In this document: positions 38,708 through 48,062 of the stretch, piece after piece
Layout of the letters: every line of letters starts with the position of its first letter
Position numbering within the stretch: the stretch's first letter is position 1
DNA from: Bisbaumannia pacifica
GTDB lineage: Bacteria > Pseudomonadota > Gammaproteobacteria > Pseudomonadales > Halomonadaceae
Reading direction: 5' to 3'
Assembly (NCBI RefSeq): GCF_007989625.1
Contig: NZ_BJUK01000013.1
Location: 31,722 to 95,721 of the forward strand
DNA length: 64,000 bases
Position numbers and translations under genes: made by a program
The notes under the pieces: model-generated
Told to the model about the DNA's origin: nothing
What the model saw: only the letters and a program-made list of their open reading frames with translations
Database searches by the model: none

Positions 38708-40650
38708 TCCGCTGCCGCCTCCCGGGCCTCGGGGGGCGGAAAGTCCACCTCGAAGCCCCGCACGTCCAACTGGCGAATCCGCGCCGGGCGTCCCTGGTCA
38801 TCCAGTTCCACCAGGCCCAGGCCGCTGCCGTTCCACAGCCGCTCGCCGGCCTCGGCGCGGTCCGGGTCCCGGGGCGTGATGCGCATGGGGCGCCGCTGGG
38901 TAAACCAGTTGAGCGGCGAACGCGGCGCATAGAGCCAGCGATTGAGGCGATCGAAGGTGCTGAGCAGCGGCTCCGGGAAGCTATTCTTGATGCCGCTGGA
39001 GGTGATCTGCCAGAGCCGTGGCCCGCGGCGGCGGTGGCGGATGCGGATGTCGTAGACGAAGGAGTAGTGGACGTCCCCGGAGAGGATCACGTAGTTGCCG
39101 GGGGTCTGACTGTGCCGAAAGATATTGAGCATCACGCTGGCGGCGCCGCGATGGGCCATCCAGTTCTCGGCGTCCACCAGCAGCGGCTTGCCGGCCAGCA
39201 CGAAGAGCTTCTGAATGCCCTCGATCAGCTTGACCCCGAACATCGGCGCCGGCGAGACGATCACCACCGACTCGCTGCCCAGCAGCGCCTGCTGCAGTTC
39301 GCATAGCGCCTCCCAATCCATCAGCCCCGAGGGGCGTCCCGGGCGGCGCTCGTTGCGCCAGCGCCGGGTGCGGGTGTCCAGCACCAGCAGCGGCGGTGCG
39401 CCGGGCACCCGGAAGCCCCAGTCGCGATGGCCGCGCAGCGCTTCCAGCAGGGCATCCTGGGCCGGCGCCGGCAGGCCCTCCTCCCGTTCGTGGGTCTCCC
39501 CCAGCAGCGCCTCGGCGCGTTCGACCAGCCCCGCCATCCTCCCGGGATCGTTGCCCCAGCCCTGGCACAGCAGGTAGCCCCAGAGGGCGTTGCCGAGGAT
39601 GCGGCGCGAGAAGGGGTGGCCGTAGGCGCAGGCCTCCCACTCGGCGGTCAGGTTCCAGTCGTCGGTGACGTCGTGATCGTCGAAGATCATCAGCGAAGGC
39701 AGATGCGCCAGCAGCCGGGCGGCCTGGGGCAGCCCGGCCACGAAGGCCTCGATGACCGCTTGCTCCTCGTCGTAGCGGGCGGCCAGCTCCTCGGACAGGG
39801 GAGGGCGCGGCGGGTCGATCAGTCGCCAGGGCACCGGCGACCACACCAGCAGGTACATGGCCATCACCTCGGCGAAGGTGATCAGGTGGTTATGGGCGTT
39901 GGCCGAGGTGAAGACCGGCTTGCGGGCGCCGCCGAAGAAGCGCTCGCGCAGCGCCGCGTTGACGGTGATATCGGGGAGCAGCGATTCGCGGCGGTAGTAG
40001 CCGGCGGGCTCGGCGTAGAGGGCCTGGCTATCCGCCACGGTGGCGCCCTCCAGCGCCTCGTCCACCAGTCCCAGGCGGCGGATCAGCGCATGGATGGCGG
40101 CCAGCATGGGGCCGGCCACGTCGTCGGCATAGATCTGGTCGCCGGTCATCAGCAGCCAGGCGGGCCATTCCTCGGGGCGTTCGCGGCGTTCGGCCAGCCA
40201 GGCGTCGCCGCGCGCCAGGCCGTCCTCGTCCCGATGGTGGGGCTTGCGGCAGGAGCCGTGGAGCAGGCGGCGCTGGTCCTCGGTGAGCACGAAGGCGGGG
40301 CGCGTCTCGCCATCATGGCAGAGGTGGGGGGCCCAGTCGGCGATACCCGGAGCGCCGTCGCGGTCCTCCAGGCGCAGGTCATAACCGATGCGCCGCCCCC
40401 GGGGCAGGGGCGTGGCCAGGGGCACCTCGATCAGGTGCAGCCAGGCGTGGCGACCCACCGGGATACGTCGCAGGCGCTCCCCGCCGAGCCGTAGCCGCCG
40501 CGGCGTGGCGCCCTCCGGATAGAGGTGCAGGCCGAGTTCCAGGGGCCGGGAGCCTACCAGCCAGAGCACCAGGCGTTCCGGGCTCAGGCGGCGTAGCAGG
40601 GGGCCGGCGAGGATATCGGGAAGGGGCTGATCGTCCATGGGCAAGGGCAT
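38659..40650 (-). CDS. PhoD-like metallophosphatase, no signal peptide
   Basis: Alkaline-phosphatase-D-family protein of 663 aa, larger than typical PhoD. Metal-binding motifs are visible: MTGDQIYADD (about residue 168), FDDHDVTDDWN (about 325) and LSGDVHYSFVYD (about 540). Unlike secreted PhoD it has no Tat or Sec signal, so it may be cytoplasmic and act on phosphodiesters or nucleotides. The start is uncertain between 40650 and the ATG at 40638. Its 3' end overlaps hmp by 49 bases. The exact substrate is unknown. Confidence 0.78.
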   Translation of the reverse strand: MPLPMDDQPLPDILAGPLLRRLSPERLVLWLVGSRPLELGLHLYPEGATPRRLRLGGERLRRIPVGRHAWLHLIEVPLATPLPRGRRIGYDLRLEDRDGAPGIADWAPHLCHDGETRPAFVLTEDQRRLLHGSCRKPHHRDEDGLARGDAWLAERRERPEEWPAWLLMTGDQIYADDVAGPMLAAIHALIRRLGLVDEALEGATVADSQALYAEPAGYYRRESLLPDITVNAALRERFFGGARKPVFTSANAHNHLITFAEVMAMYLLVWSPVPWRLIDPPRPPLSEELAARYDEEQAVIEAFVAGLPQAARLLAHLPSLMIFDDHDVTDDWNLTAEWEACAYGHPFSRRILGNALWGYLLCQGWGNDPGRMAGLVERAEALLGETHEREEGLPAPAQDALLEALRGHRDWGFRVPGAPPLLVLDTRTRRWRNERRPGRPSGLMDWEALCELQQALLGSESVVIVSPAPMFGVKLIEGIQKLFVLAGKPLLVDAENWMAHRGAASVMLNIFRHSQTPGNYVILSGDVHYSFVYDIRIRHRRRGPRLWQITSSGIKNSFPEPLLSTFDRLNRWLYAPRSPLNWFTQRRPMRITPRDPDRAEAGERLWNGSGLGLVELDDQGRPARIRQLDVRGFEVDFPPPEAREAAADQAATSSGRAGPKCSK

Positions 40651-40939
40651 CGCAGTTGGCTGGAGGCGTCGTCGCGCCGCGCGGGCGCCGGAGACTCAGC
40701 ATCCCCGATCGGCCCGGGGCCTGGCAAGCCGGGCCGCGCCCGGCGGCACTCTGGCATTCCAACGGTGGGGGCGAGTGATAACGTTGATGGCGGGACTGGG
40801 CCTTCGTGCATTAGCGACTACGCTTACTGGATCGACGATTGAACGGTCATTTAATTGCCATCCGATGGACACTTGGCGGCCGTACCATCGTCGCGCTATC
40901 CACGGCTGTCGACTCAACCTGTCCACCGGAGAGAGAACC

Positions 40940-42055
40940 ATGTCGATCACGCGTCGTCGTTTCCTCAAGGGGTCGCTGGCGGCGGGCGCCGCCGCCACGG
41001 CGCCCGCCTTCTATATCAACAGCGCCCTGGCCCAGGAGCAGACCCTGCGCATCTATGCCTGGGCCGGCTACTTCACCGATGCCATGCTGGCGGACTTCAC
41101 CGAGAAGACCGGCATCCGCGCCACCTTCACCCCCTATGGCACCAACGACGAGCTGATGAACTCCCTGCGCGCCACCGATGGCAGCGGCTTCGACGTCATC
41201 ATGCCCACCGTGGACCGGGTGCCCGGCTACCTGGACTATGACCTGGTTCAGCCCCTGGACACCTCCCGCATCAACTGGGACGGCGCCCTGGAGAGCGCCA
41301 TCGAGGGCTCCGAGGTGGGCGGCGTGGTGGACGGGCGCCGCTACTTCGCGCCCAGCGACTGGGGCACCGAGGCGATCACCTGGCACCGCCGTTACGCCAC
41401 TATCGATCGCGCCAGCCTGAGCTATGCGGACCTGTGGAACCCGGAGCACGGCCAGGGGGTGACGGTGCGCGGTCACTCGGCCCTGGTGGGCATCGGCCTG
41501 TGGCTGGAGCGGGAGGGCCGGCTGCCCTTCCCGCTGCTCGACTCCTACAAGAGCGAGGAGGCGATGCGCGCCAACTTCGACGTCATCCTCGAGGAGGCGG
41601 TCAAGCACAAGCAGATGCTGGTGCAGTTCTGGGACACCGAGAACGAGGCCCAGGCCGCCTTCCGCACCAACGGCGCGATCATCGGCCAGACCTGGGACTC
41701 CACCGCCTTCCGCCTGCAGCAGGAGGGCGAGGATATCGCCTATGGCGCGCCCCGGGAGGGGGCCCTGGCATGGATGGAGGGCTTCGTGATACCCAAGAAC
41801 GCCCAGAATCCGGATGCCGTCTACGAGCTGATCAACTGGTACTACACCCCCGAGGCGGGGGCCATGTTCGTCGAGGCCACCGGCTACAATTCCACCGCCA
41901 AGGGCGCCACCGAGCTGTTGCCGGAGGCCACCCGCCAGTTCTTCACCGACTCCTACAGCGAGGCCGACCTGGCCAACCTCTGGTGGTGGCCGATCCAGGA
42001 GCCCTGGTACGTGGCGCTGCGCAACGAGTATCAGGATCGCTACCTAAGCGCTTAA
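40940..42055 (+). CDS. Polyamine-type ABC transporter substrate-binding protein (PotD-like)
   Basis: Periplasmic binding protein of 371 aa. It starts with a Tat-type signal (SITRRRFLKGSLAAGAAATAPA, residues 2-23), so it is exported folded. The mature part is a PotD/PotF-type fold (LRIYAWAGYFTDAMLADFTEKTGI, FDVIMPTVDRVPGY, and C-terminal INWYYTPEAGAMFVEATGYNS). The start at 40940 follows GGAGAGAG. It heads a four-gene importer operon. Spermidine/putrescine is the family default, but related amines are possible in this quaternary-amine neighbourhood. The 289-base gap upstream shows no clear promoter. Confidence 0.85.
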   Translation: MSITRRRFLKGSLAAGAAATAPAFYINSALAQEQTLRIYAWAGYFTDAMLADFTEKTGIRATFTPYGTNDELMNSLRATDGSGFDVIMPTVDRVPGYLDYDLVQPLDTSRINWDGALESAIEGSEVGGVVDGRRYFAPSDWGTEAITWHRRYATIDRASLSYADLWNPEHGQGVTVRGHSALVGIGLWLEREGRLPFPLLDSYKSEEAMRANFDVILEEAVKHKQMLVQFWDTENEAQAAFRTNGAIIGQTWDSTAFRLQQEGEDIAYGAPREGALAWMEGFVIPKNAQNPDAVYELINWYYTPEAGAMFVEATGYNSTAKGATELLPEATRQFFTDSYSEADLANLWWWPIQEPWYVALRNEYQDRYLSA

Positions 42056-42128
42056 GTGAGCGCCCGAGCGAGCGGCCCCCGACATCCCGGGGGCCGTGCT
42101 TCCGTCGATCGAAGAAGGCAAGCGCGCA

Positions 42129-43268
42129 ATGGACGCTAGCGTCGAACTGGATCGGGTGGTGATGCGCTTCGGCGACTTCACCGCCATCGAGGAGACCTCC
42201 CTGGCCATCGCCTCCGGGGAGTTCTTCAGCTTCCTCGGCCCCTCGGGCTGCGGCAAGACCACCCTGCTCAATATCGTCAGCGGCTTCCTGACGCCCAGCG
42301 CCGGGGCGGTGCGCATCGGCGGCGAGGCCATGGCCGGGGTCTCGGTGAACCGCCGGCCCACGGCGATGATCTTCCAGAACCTGGCGCTCTTCCCGCTGAT
42401 GACGGTATTCGAGAACATCGAATTCGGCCTCGAGGTGCGCGGCGTCGACCGCAAGACGCGCCGCGCCACCTCGGAGCGGCTGCTGGCCCTGGTGGCCCTG
42501 GAGGGCAGCGGCCCCAAGCGAGTCACCGAGCTCTCCGGCGGCCAGAAGCAGCGGGTGGCCATCGCCCGGGCCCTGGCGGTGGAGCCGCGGGTGCTGCTGC
42601 TCGACGAGCCGCTCTCGGCCCTGGACCTCAAGCTGCGCCAGCATATGCGGGTCGAGCTCAAGGCGATCCAGCGCAAGACCGGCATCACCTTTATCTACAT
42701 CACCCACGATCAGGGCGAGGCCCTCAACATGTCGGACCGGGTGGCGGTGATGTCGGCGGGGCGAATCCAGCAGGTGGCCGACCCCATGACCCTCTACCGT
42801 TCGCCCCAGACCGGCTTCGTGGCCGCCTTCGTGGGCGAGAACAATCGCTTGGAGGCCAAGGTCATCGACCGGCAGGGCGAGCGGGTTCGCCTGGATGGCG
42901 GCGCCCTGGGCGAGCTGAGCGGACGCGCCACCGCGCCCACCCCCCTGGCCAATGGCGCCGCCGCGGCCCTCTATGTGCGCCCCGAGCACCTGCGCCCGGT
43001 GGCCCCGGGCCAGGGCCTCGAGGCCACCATCGAGGCGCTGCACTTCGAGGGCGCCTGGGTGATGCTGGAGACGCGGCTCGCCGCCAGCGGCGAGAAGCTA
43101 CGCGTGCAGCTGGGTCACGAGCTCTCCCGCCAGCACCTCGAGGCGCTGCGGCCGGGACAGAACGCCCACTTCGGCTTCGACCCCGAGGACGCGGTGGTGC
43201 TGCCCGACGATGGCGGCCCGGCGCTGGACGAGGCTACCGGCGAGGTGGTGGAGGCTGGGCATGTTTAG
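42129..43268 (+). CDS. Polyamine-type ABC transporter ATPase (PotA-like)
   Basis: Importer ATPase of 379 aa. Walker A GPSGCGKTT (about residues 39-47), signature LSGGQKQRVAIARALA (about 138) and Walker B LLLDEPLSALD are present, followed by a C-terminal TOBE domain (about 290-370) characteristic of the PotA/MalK group. The start at 42129 follows GAAGG at some distance; a GTG at 42096 is a less likely alternative. It overlaps the first permease gene by 8 bases. Confidence 0.9.
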   Translation: MDASVELDRVVMRFGDFTAIEETSLAIASGEFFSFLGPSGCGKTTLLNIVSGFLTPSAGAVRIGGEAMAGVSVNRRPTAMIFQNLALFPLMTVFENIEFGLEVRGVDRKTRRATSERLLALVALEGSGPKRVTELSGGQKQRVAIARALAVEPRVLLLDEPLSALDLKLRQHMRVELKAIQRKTGITFIYITHDQGEALNMSDRVAVMSAGRIQQVADPMTLYRSPQTGFVAAFVGENNRLEAKVIDRQGERVRLDGGALGELSGRATAPTPLANGAAAALYVRPEHLRPVAPGQGLEATIEALHFEGAWVMLETRLAASGEKLRVQLGHELSRQHLEALRPGQNAHFGFDPEDAVVLPDDGGPALDEATGEVVEAGHV

Positions 43269-44148
43269 GCAGCTCAAGGCGCGCTTCGGCGGCCCCTTGG
43301 CGGCGGCGATCCTGGCCCTGCTGGGGATCTGGCTGATCGTCATGGTCACCCTGCCCCAGCTGCAGATGATCGACTACTCGCTGCGCCCCAACCTGCTGCC
43401 GGCCCAGCTCGGCGGACCCGAGGACCGCTGGACCCTGACCAACTACGTCACCCTGTTCAACAACGAGATCCACCGGGCGATCTTCTTCAAGACGCTGTGG
43501 TCCAGCGTGCTGGTGACCCTGCTGACGCTCGCGGTCAGCTACCCGCTGGCCTACTACCTGGCCAAGCTGGCCAGTCCCCGGCAGGCGGCGCTGTGCCTCC
43601 TGCTATTGATTATTCCCTTCTGGATCAACGAGATCCTGCGCACCTACTCGTGGTTCATCATCCTGGCGTTTCGTGGCCCGCTCAACGAGGTGCTGATGAT
43701 GCTGGGGCTGATCGAGCGCCCCATCCGTTTCCTCAGCGGCGACGCCGGGGTCATGGTGGGCATGGTCTACGCCTATATCCTGTTCATGGTCTTCCCCATC
43801 TACAACGCCATCGAGAGCCTCGACGACAACCAGGTGCGGGCCGCCCGGGACCTGGGCGCCGGCACCCTGCGCACGCATCGGCGCATCATCATCCCGCATG
43901 CCAAGCCGGGCATCGCCACCGGCTGCATCATGACCTTTATGCTGGCGGCGGGCAGCTATGCGGTGCCGGCCCTGCTGGGCTCGCCGGGCAGTCGCTGGTT
44001 CACCCAGATCATCTACAACTGGTTCTTCGAGGGCGGCAACTGGAACCAGGGAGCGGCCTACGCCTTCCTGCTGCTGATCCTGTGCATCGGCTTCATGTCG
44101 CTGGTGATGAAGGTCTTCAAGGTGGGGCTGGGGGATATCGCCAAGTAG
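43261..44148 (+). CDS. Polyamine-type ABC transporter permease (PotB-like)
   Basis: Inner-membrane permease of 295 aa with six membrane segments and the EAA loop AARDLGAGTLRTHRRIIIPHAKPGI near residue 195-220. The ATG at 43261 lies inside the end of the ATPase gene after GGAGGCTGGGC. It forms the channel with the second permease, which follows after a 159-base gap that contains repeat copy C. Confidence 0.9.
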   Translation: MFRQLKARFGGPLAAAILALLGIWLIVMVTLPQLQMIDYSLRPNLLPAQLGGPEDRWTLTNYVTLFNNEIHRAIFFKTLWSSVLVTLLTLAVSYPLAYYLAKLASPRQAALCLLLLIIPFWINEILRTYSWFIILAFRGPLNEVLMMLGLIERPIRFLSGDAGVMVGMVYAYILFMVFPIYNAIESLDDNQVRAARDLGAGTLRTHRRIIIPHAKPGIATGCIMTFMLAAGSYAVPALLGSPGSRWFTQIIYNWFFEGGNWNQGAAYAFLLLILCIGFMSLVMKVFKVGLGDIAK

Positions 44149-44175
44149 CTTCGGGAACCGGATACAGCGGCTTGC

Positions 44176-44270
44176 CCGAGGAACCACCTCGCAAAGACGC
44201 TGTGAACCACTCCCTGGGCGCTCGGCATTCTCGTCCCTGATAATGACGCTTTGCTCGTGTGGTCCCTCGG
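44176..44270. repeat. Dispersed palindromic element, copy C (inverted)
   Basis: A 95-bp element inside an ABC transporter operon, in opposite orientation to copies A and B. Bases 44209-44248 are nearly identical to the complement of copy A. The outer arms are quite different (CCGAGGAACCA, 44176-44186, with TGGTCCCTCGG, 44260-44270) but still pair, and the inner stem GCAAAG/CTTTGC (44191-44196, 44249-44254) is kept. Confidence 0.83.
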
Positions 44271-44307
44271 CACCGCTTTTCGAGGGCATCAGGTAAGGAT
44301 GGAGTGG

Positions 44308-45108
44308 ATGAGTTCGCAACGACTGATGAGCTGGGCCCTGCGCGGCTATGTGGTGGTGTTCTTCGCCTACCTCTTCCTGCCGCTGCTGGTGATGGCGGCG
44401 GCGACCTTCAACGACAGCCGCTTCCCCACCGTGACCCCCTGGGACGGTACCACCCTGCGCTGGTTCGGCGAGCTGGCCGCCGATGGCGGCATGTGGCAGG
44501 CGCTCGCCAACAGCCTGATCGTCGCCGCCGGGGTGCTGGTGGTGGCGGTACCCATCGGCATCGCCACGGCGCTCTTCCTCAACACGGTGTCGAGCCGTGC
44601 CAAGCCCTTCCTCTATGCGCTGATCCTCTCGCCGCTGCTGACCCCGGGGGTGATCATCGGCATCTCGACGCTGATCTTCTGGCGCCAGTGGGGGGTGAGC
44701 GGCGGCATCCTGCTCACCGTGCTGGGCCAGGCCACCTTTATCGCCGCCTATGTGATGCTGATGGTCACCGCCCGGCTGCAGCGCTTCGACCGTACCATGG
44801 AGCGCGCCGCCCTGGACCTGGGCGCCAGCCAGTGGCAGATGTTCCGGCGCATCCTGCTGCCCTACCTCCGGCCGGCGATCCTCTCGGCGGCGGTGATCGC
44901 CTTCCTGCAATCCTTCGAGAACTACAACACCACCCTCTTCGTGGTGGGCTATGACACTACCCTCACCGTCTATATCGCCTCCAAGGTGCGCACCGGCCTG
45001 ACCCCGGCGGTCAACGCCCTGGGGCTGATCCTGATCCTGGTCACGGTGCTGCTGGCTATCGCCTACGAGGTCAAGCGGCGCCGGGAGGCCCGAGTGCCCG
45101 GCGTCTAG
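44308..45108 (+). CDS. Polyamine-type ABC transporter permease (PotC-like)
   Basis: Second inner-membrane permease of the importer, 266 aa with six helices and the EAA loop ERAALDLGASQWQMFRRILLPYLRPAI (about residues 160-186). The start is uncertain: ATG at 44308 (spaced from AAGGA) or ATG at 44299; the former gives the usual family length. It lies 159 bases after the first permease; repeat copy C fills most of that gap and may affect relative expression. Confidence 0.9.
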   Translation: MSSQRLMSWALRGYVVVFFAYLFLPLLVMAAATFNDSRFPTVTPWDGTTLRWFGELAADGGMWQALANSLIVAAGVLVVAVPIGIATALFLNTVSSRAKPFLYALILSPLLTPGVIIGISTLIFWRQWGVSGGILLTVLGQATFIAAYVMLMVTARLQRFDRTMERAALDLGASQWQMFRRILLPYLRPAILSAAVIAFLQSFENYNTTLFVVGYDTTLTVYIASKVRTGLTPAVNALGLILILVTVLLAIAYEVKRRREARVPGV

Positions 45109-45418
45109 TGACAACTCGCGGCGCCATTCGCGTCGATCGGGTGCGGATTCTGGCCGGGTGATGGCGAGAAAGGCTAAAATGTGTCGTATTATGTGGATTA
45201 AATAGCGTGTTGCGTCATTTTTGCCTGAGGGCTTCGCCCACCATAGGGGCGTGCCTGTCCCGAACCCATGCCGATATCCGCCCTGGGGCCATTGACAGGC
45301 ATGACCCTGGCCCCGGCGGATCATCCGTCCGTTGCGTGAACGGCTAGTCTCACAATCTCCGCTGCGCCGGGGCTTGCGACACTGTCCGAGGCTCACGACA
45401 ACGGCTCGAGGAGCCGAG
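45109..45418. other. Intergenic region before the BCCT gene
   Basis: No gene is visible in these 310 bases. There is an AT-rich patch (about 45170-45225) that could hold a promoter. An inverted repeat GGGGCCA/TGGCCCC (45285-45291, 45308-45314) encloses TTGACA. I see no clear terminator for the preceding operon. Confidence 0.5.
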
Positions 45419-47092
45419 ATGTCCGATCATCACGACGACCCCAGTCAGACGGGGCCGCTGAACCCCGCCGCGTTACAGATTCAGCAGCGAGGCTTGCTCA
45501 AGGGCGCCCACCGCGGCATGACCCTGACCGCCGCCGCCATTATCCTGGCCTTCGTGCTGTTCACCGCCTTCGATACCTCCCTGGCCGGTACCGTCTTCGG
45601 CAGCGCCCGGGCCTGGATCGAGAGCACCTTCAGCGCCTACTACATCATCACCCTGGTGTTCCTGATCGCCGTCTGCTTCGGCCTGATGCTGAGCCCCTTC
45701 GGCAAGGTGCGCCTGGGCGACGACGATAGCCGCCCGGAGTTTTCCACCTTCGCCTGGATCGCCATGCTCTTCTCCGCGGGCATCGGCATCGGCATCCTCT
45801 TCTTCGGCGTCGCCGAGCCGCTCTTCTACCTGGATACCAGCGCGGCCTTCGGCTACCCCAACAACCCCTATGCGGACATGGCCGGAGCCACCGCGCTGGG
45901 CCATGAGCGGGCGGTTTCGGCGCTGGCGGTCACCTACTTCCACTGGGGCCTGCATGGCTGGGCGGTCTATGTGCTGGTAGGCCTGTCGCTGGCCTACTTC
46001 GCCTACCGCAAGAAGCTGCCCCTGGCGCTGCGTTCGGCGCTCTATCCGTTTATCGGCGAGCGCATCTACGGCCCCATCGGCCATCTGGTGGATATCCTGG
46101 CGGTGTTCGGCGCCGTCTTCGGGGTGGCCACCTCGCTGGGGCTGGGGGTGAGTCAGATCGCCACCGGCCTGGAGCGGCTGTTCGGCATCGACCCGGGCAA
46201 TCCCACCCAACTGGCGCTGATCGCTATCATCAGCGCGTTGTCGATTCTCTCGGCGGTCTCCGGGGTGGGACGCGGTATCAAGCTGCTCTCCCAGTGGAAC
46301 ATCATCCTCTCGGTGCTGCTGCTGGGCTTCTTCCTGTTCGCCGGCCCCACCGGCTGGTTGCTGGGCATGTTCGGCGACTCCCTGGGCCACTACCTGGGCA
46401 ACTTCGTGCAGATGGGGCTGTGGTTCCCCGAGGAGCCGGGCCCCTCCCAGTGGCAGGGCGACTGGACCATCTTCTACTGGGGCTGGTGGCTGGCCTGGGC
46501 GCCCTTCGTCGGCCTCTTTATCGCGCGCATCTCCAAGGGGCGTACCCTGCGCGAGTACATGGCCTGCGTGATGATCATTCCCACCGCCATCATCATCGGC
46601 TGGCTCTGCGTCTTCGGTGGCGTGGCCCTGCATCAGGAGCTCGCCGCCGGCGGCGAGGCCGGGCTGATCACCCTGGTGCAGAACTGGAACCTGCCGGCGG
46701 CCCTCTACGGCACCATCGACGGCCTGGCGGCCACCCCCTGGCTGGCCTGGGCGGTGTCGGCGCTGGCCACCCTGCTGCTGGCCAGCTGGTTCATCACCTC
46801 CTCCGACTCCGGGACCCTGGTGATCACCACCATCCTGTCGCTGGGCAATGACGAGCCCTCCCGGCCGATGCGCATCTTCTGGGGGGCGGTGATCGGCGCC
46901 GTGGCGGCGGTGCTGCTGCTGGCCGGTGGCCTCGGCGCCCTGCAGACCGCCTCCATCGCCGCGGCCCTGCCGCTGAGCGTGGTGATCATCCTGATGACCC
47001 TGGGGGTGATCAAGTCGCTGATCCAGAACCCCGCCGCGGTGCGTCGCCGGCGCCGCGCGGCCCGGGCCGCCGCGGCAACGGGGCGGGACTGA
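45419..47092 (+). CDS. BCCT family betaine/choline/carnitine transporter
   Basis: Secondary transporter of quaternary amines, 557 aa with twelve helices. Family blocks are FAWIAMLFSAGIGIGILFFGVAEP, the signature stretch FYWGWWLAWAPFVGLFIARISKGRTLREY (residues about 345-375) with the Trp-rich substrate box, and FFITSSDSGT-like WFITSSDSGT. The ATG at 45419 follows CGAGGAG. A short C-terminal Arg-rich tail (RRRRRAARA) is present but no long osmosensing domain. It lies 4 bases upstream of a GlxA-type regulator, so it probably imports that regulator's inducer. Confidence 0.93.
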   Translation: MSDHHDDPSQTGPLNPAALQIQQRGLLKGAHRGMTLTAAAIILAFVLFTAFDTSLAGTVFGSARAWIESTFSAYYIITLVFLIAVCFGLMLSPFGKVRLGDDDSRPEFSTFAWIAMLFSAGIGIGILFFGVAEPLFYLDTSAAFGYPNNPYADMAGATALGHERAVSALAVTYFHWGLHGWAVYVLVGLSLAYFAYRKKLPLALRSALYPFIGERIYGPIGHLVDILAVFGAVFGVATSLGLGVSQIATGLERLFGIDPGNPTQLALIAIISALSILSAVSGVGRGIKLLSQWNIILSVLLLGFFLFAGPTGWLLGMFGDSLGHYLGNFVQMGLWFPEEPGPSQWQGDWTIFYWGWWLAWAPFVGLFIARISKGRTLREYMACVMIIPTAIIIGWLCVFGGVALHQELAAGGEAGLITLVQNWNLPAALYGTIDGLAATPWLAWAVSALATLLLASWFITSSDSGTLVITTILSLGNDEPSRPMRIFWGAVIGAVAAVLLLAGGLGALQTASIAAALPLSVVIILMTLGVIKSLIQNPAAVRRRRRAARAAAATGRD

Positions 47093-47096
47093 CGCC

Positions 47097-48062
47097 ATGC
47101 GCCTGGCGTACGCGGGCCCATTGCCCGAGACCGTCGGCTTCCTGTTGCTGCCGCGTTTCTCGATGATGGCCTTCTTCTCGGCGGTGGAGCCGCTGCGCAT
47201 CGCCAACCGCATCAGCGGCCGGCCGCTCTTCGACTGGACCCTGATCAGCGAGAGCGGCGGGCCGGTCACCGCCTCCAATGGCATGACCCTGATGAGCGAC
47301 CAGGCCATCGGCGAGGTGCACCACCTGCCTTCGCTGGCGGTATGCAGCGGCTTCGAGCCGGAGGCGCACCTCAGCCGGCCCTTGATGGCCTGGCTGCATC
47401 GCCTGGATCAGGCCGGCTGCGTGCTGGGCGGACTGGACACCGGCTGCTTCCTGCTGGCGGCGGCCGGCCTGCTGGAGGGCGAGCGGGTCACCCTGCACTG
47501 GGAGAGCCTGCCCGCCTTCCGCGAGCGCTTCCCCGGGGTGCCCACCTCGGACGAGCTCTTCGAGCTGGGCCGACGGCGCTTCTCCTGTGCCGGTGGCGCC
47601 GCCGCCATGGACATGGCCCTGGAGGTGATCGGCCGGCGCCACGGGGCGCGGCTGGCCGTCGATGTCTCCGAGCAGCTGATCCATGAGCGCATCCGCACCC
47701 GCAGCGACCAGCAGCGCATGACATTGGCGCGGCGCCTGGGCACCCACAAGCGTCACCTGGTGGAGGCGGTGGCGCTGATGGAACGCCACCTGGAGGAGCC
47801 GCTGAGCCTCGCCGAGGTGGCGCGGCGTGGCGGCGTCTCGCCGCGCCAGCTGCAGCGCCTCTTCGACCAGGAGCTGGGCTGCTCGCCCCGCCACTACTAC
47901 CTCAAGCTGCGCCTGGAGCGGGCCCGTCGCCTGCTCGACGAGACCGAGCTGGATATCCTCTCGGTGGGCCTGGCCTGCGGCTTCACCTCCAGTTCCAGCT
48001 TCTCCCGGGCCTTCCGGGGCTTCCATGGCCACTCGCCGCGCCAGGCGCGGCGGAGCGGCTAG
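47097..48062 (+). CDS. GlxA-type AraC-family regulator (carnitine/betaine-type)
   Basis: Transcription regulator of 321 aa: an N-terminal DJ-1/PfpI-like domain (1-195, with GGLDTGCFLLAAAGLLEGERVTLHWE) and a C-terminal double helix-turn-helix AraC domain (about 215-318). It belongs with CdhR, GbdR and SouR of Pseudomonas. Its N-terminus (MRLAYAGPLPETVGFLLLPRF) is strikingly similar to that of the regulator at 59677-60660, so the two are paralogues. It follows the BCCT gene by 4 bases. Its stop overlaps the convergent aldehyde dehydrogenase stop by 4 bases. Confidence 0.9.
   Translation: MRLAYAGPLPETVGFLLLPRFSMMAFFSAVEPLRIANRISGRPLFDWTLISESGGPVTASNGMTLMSDQAIGEVHHLPSLAVCSGFEPEAHLSRPLMAWLHRLDQAGCVLGGLDTGCFLLAAAGLLEGERVTLHWESLPAFRERFPGVPTSDELFELGRRRFSCAGGAAAMDMALEVIGRRHGARLAVDVSEQLIHERIRTRSDQQRMTLARRLGTHKRHLVEAVALMERHLEEPLSLAEVARRGGVSPRQLQRLFDQELGCSPRHYYLKLRLERARRLLDETELDILSVGLACGFTSSSSFSRAFRGFHGHSPRQARRSG

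Noticed and set aside
40651..40939. Riboswitch or small gene before the PotD-like gene
   Set aside because: No conserved aptamer pattern or ribosome-site-supported ORF was seen in this gap; only the leader of the transporter operon is likely.
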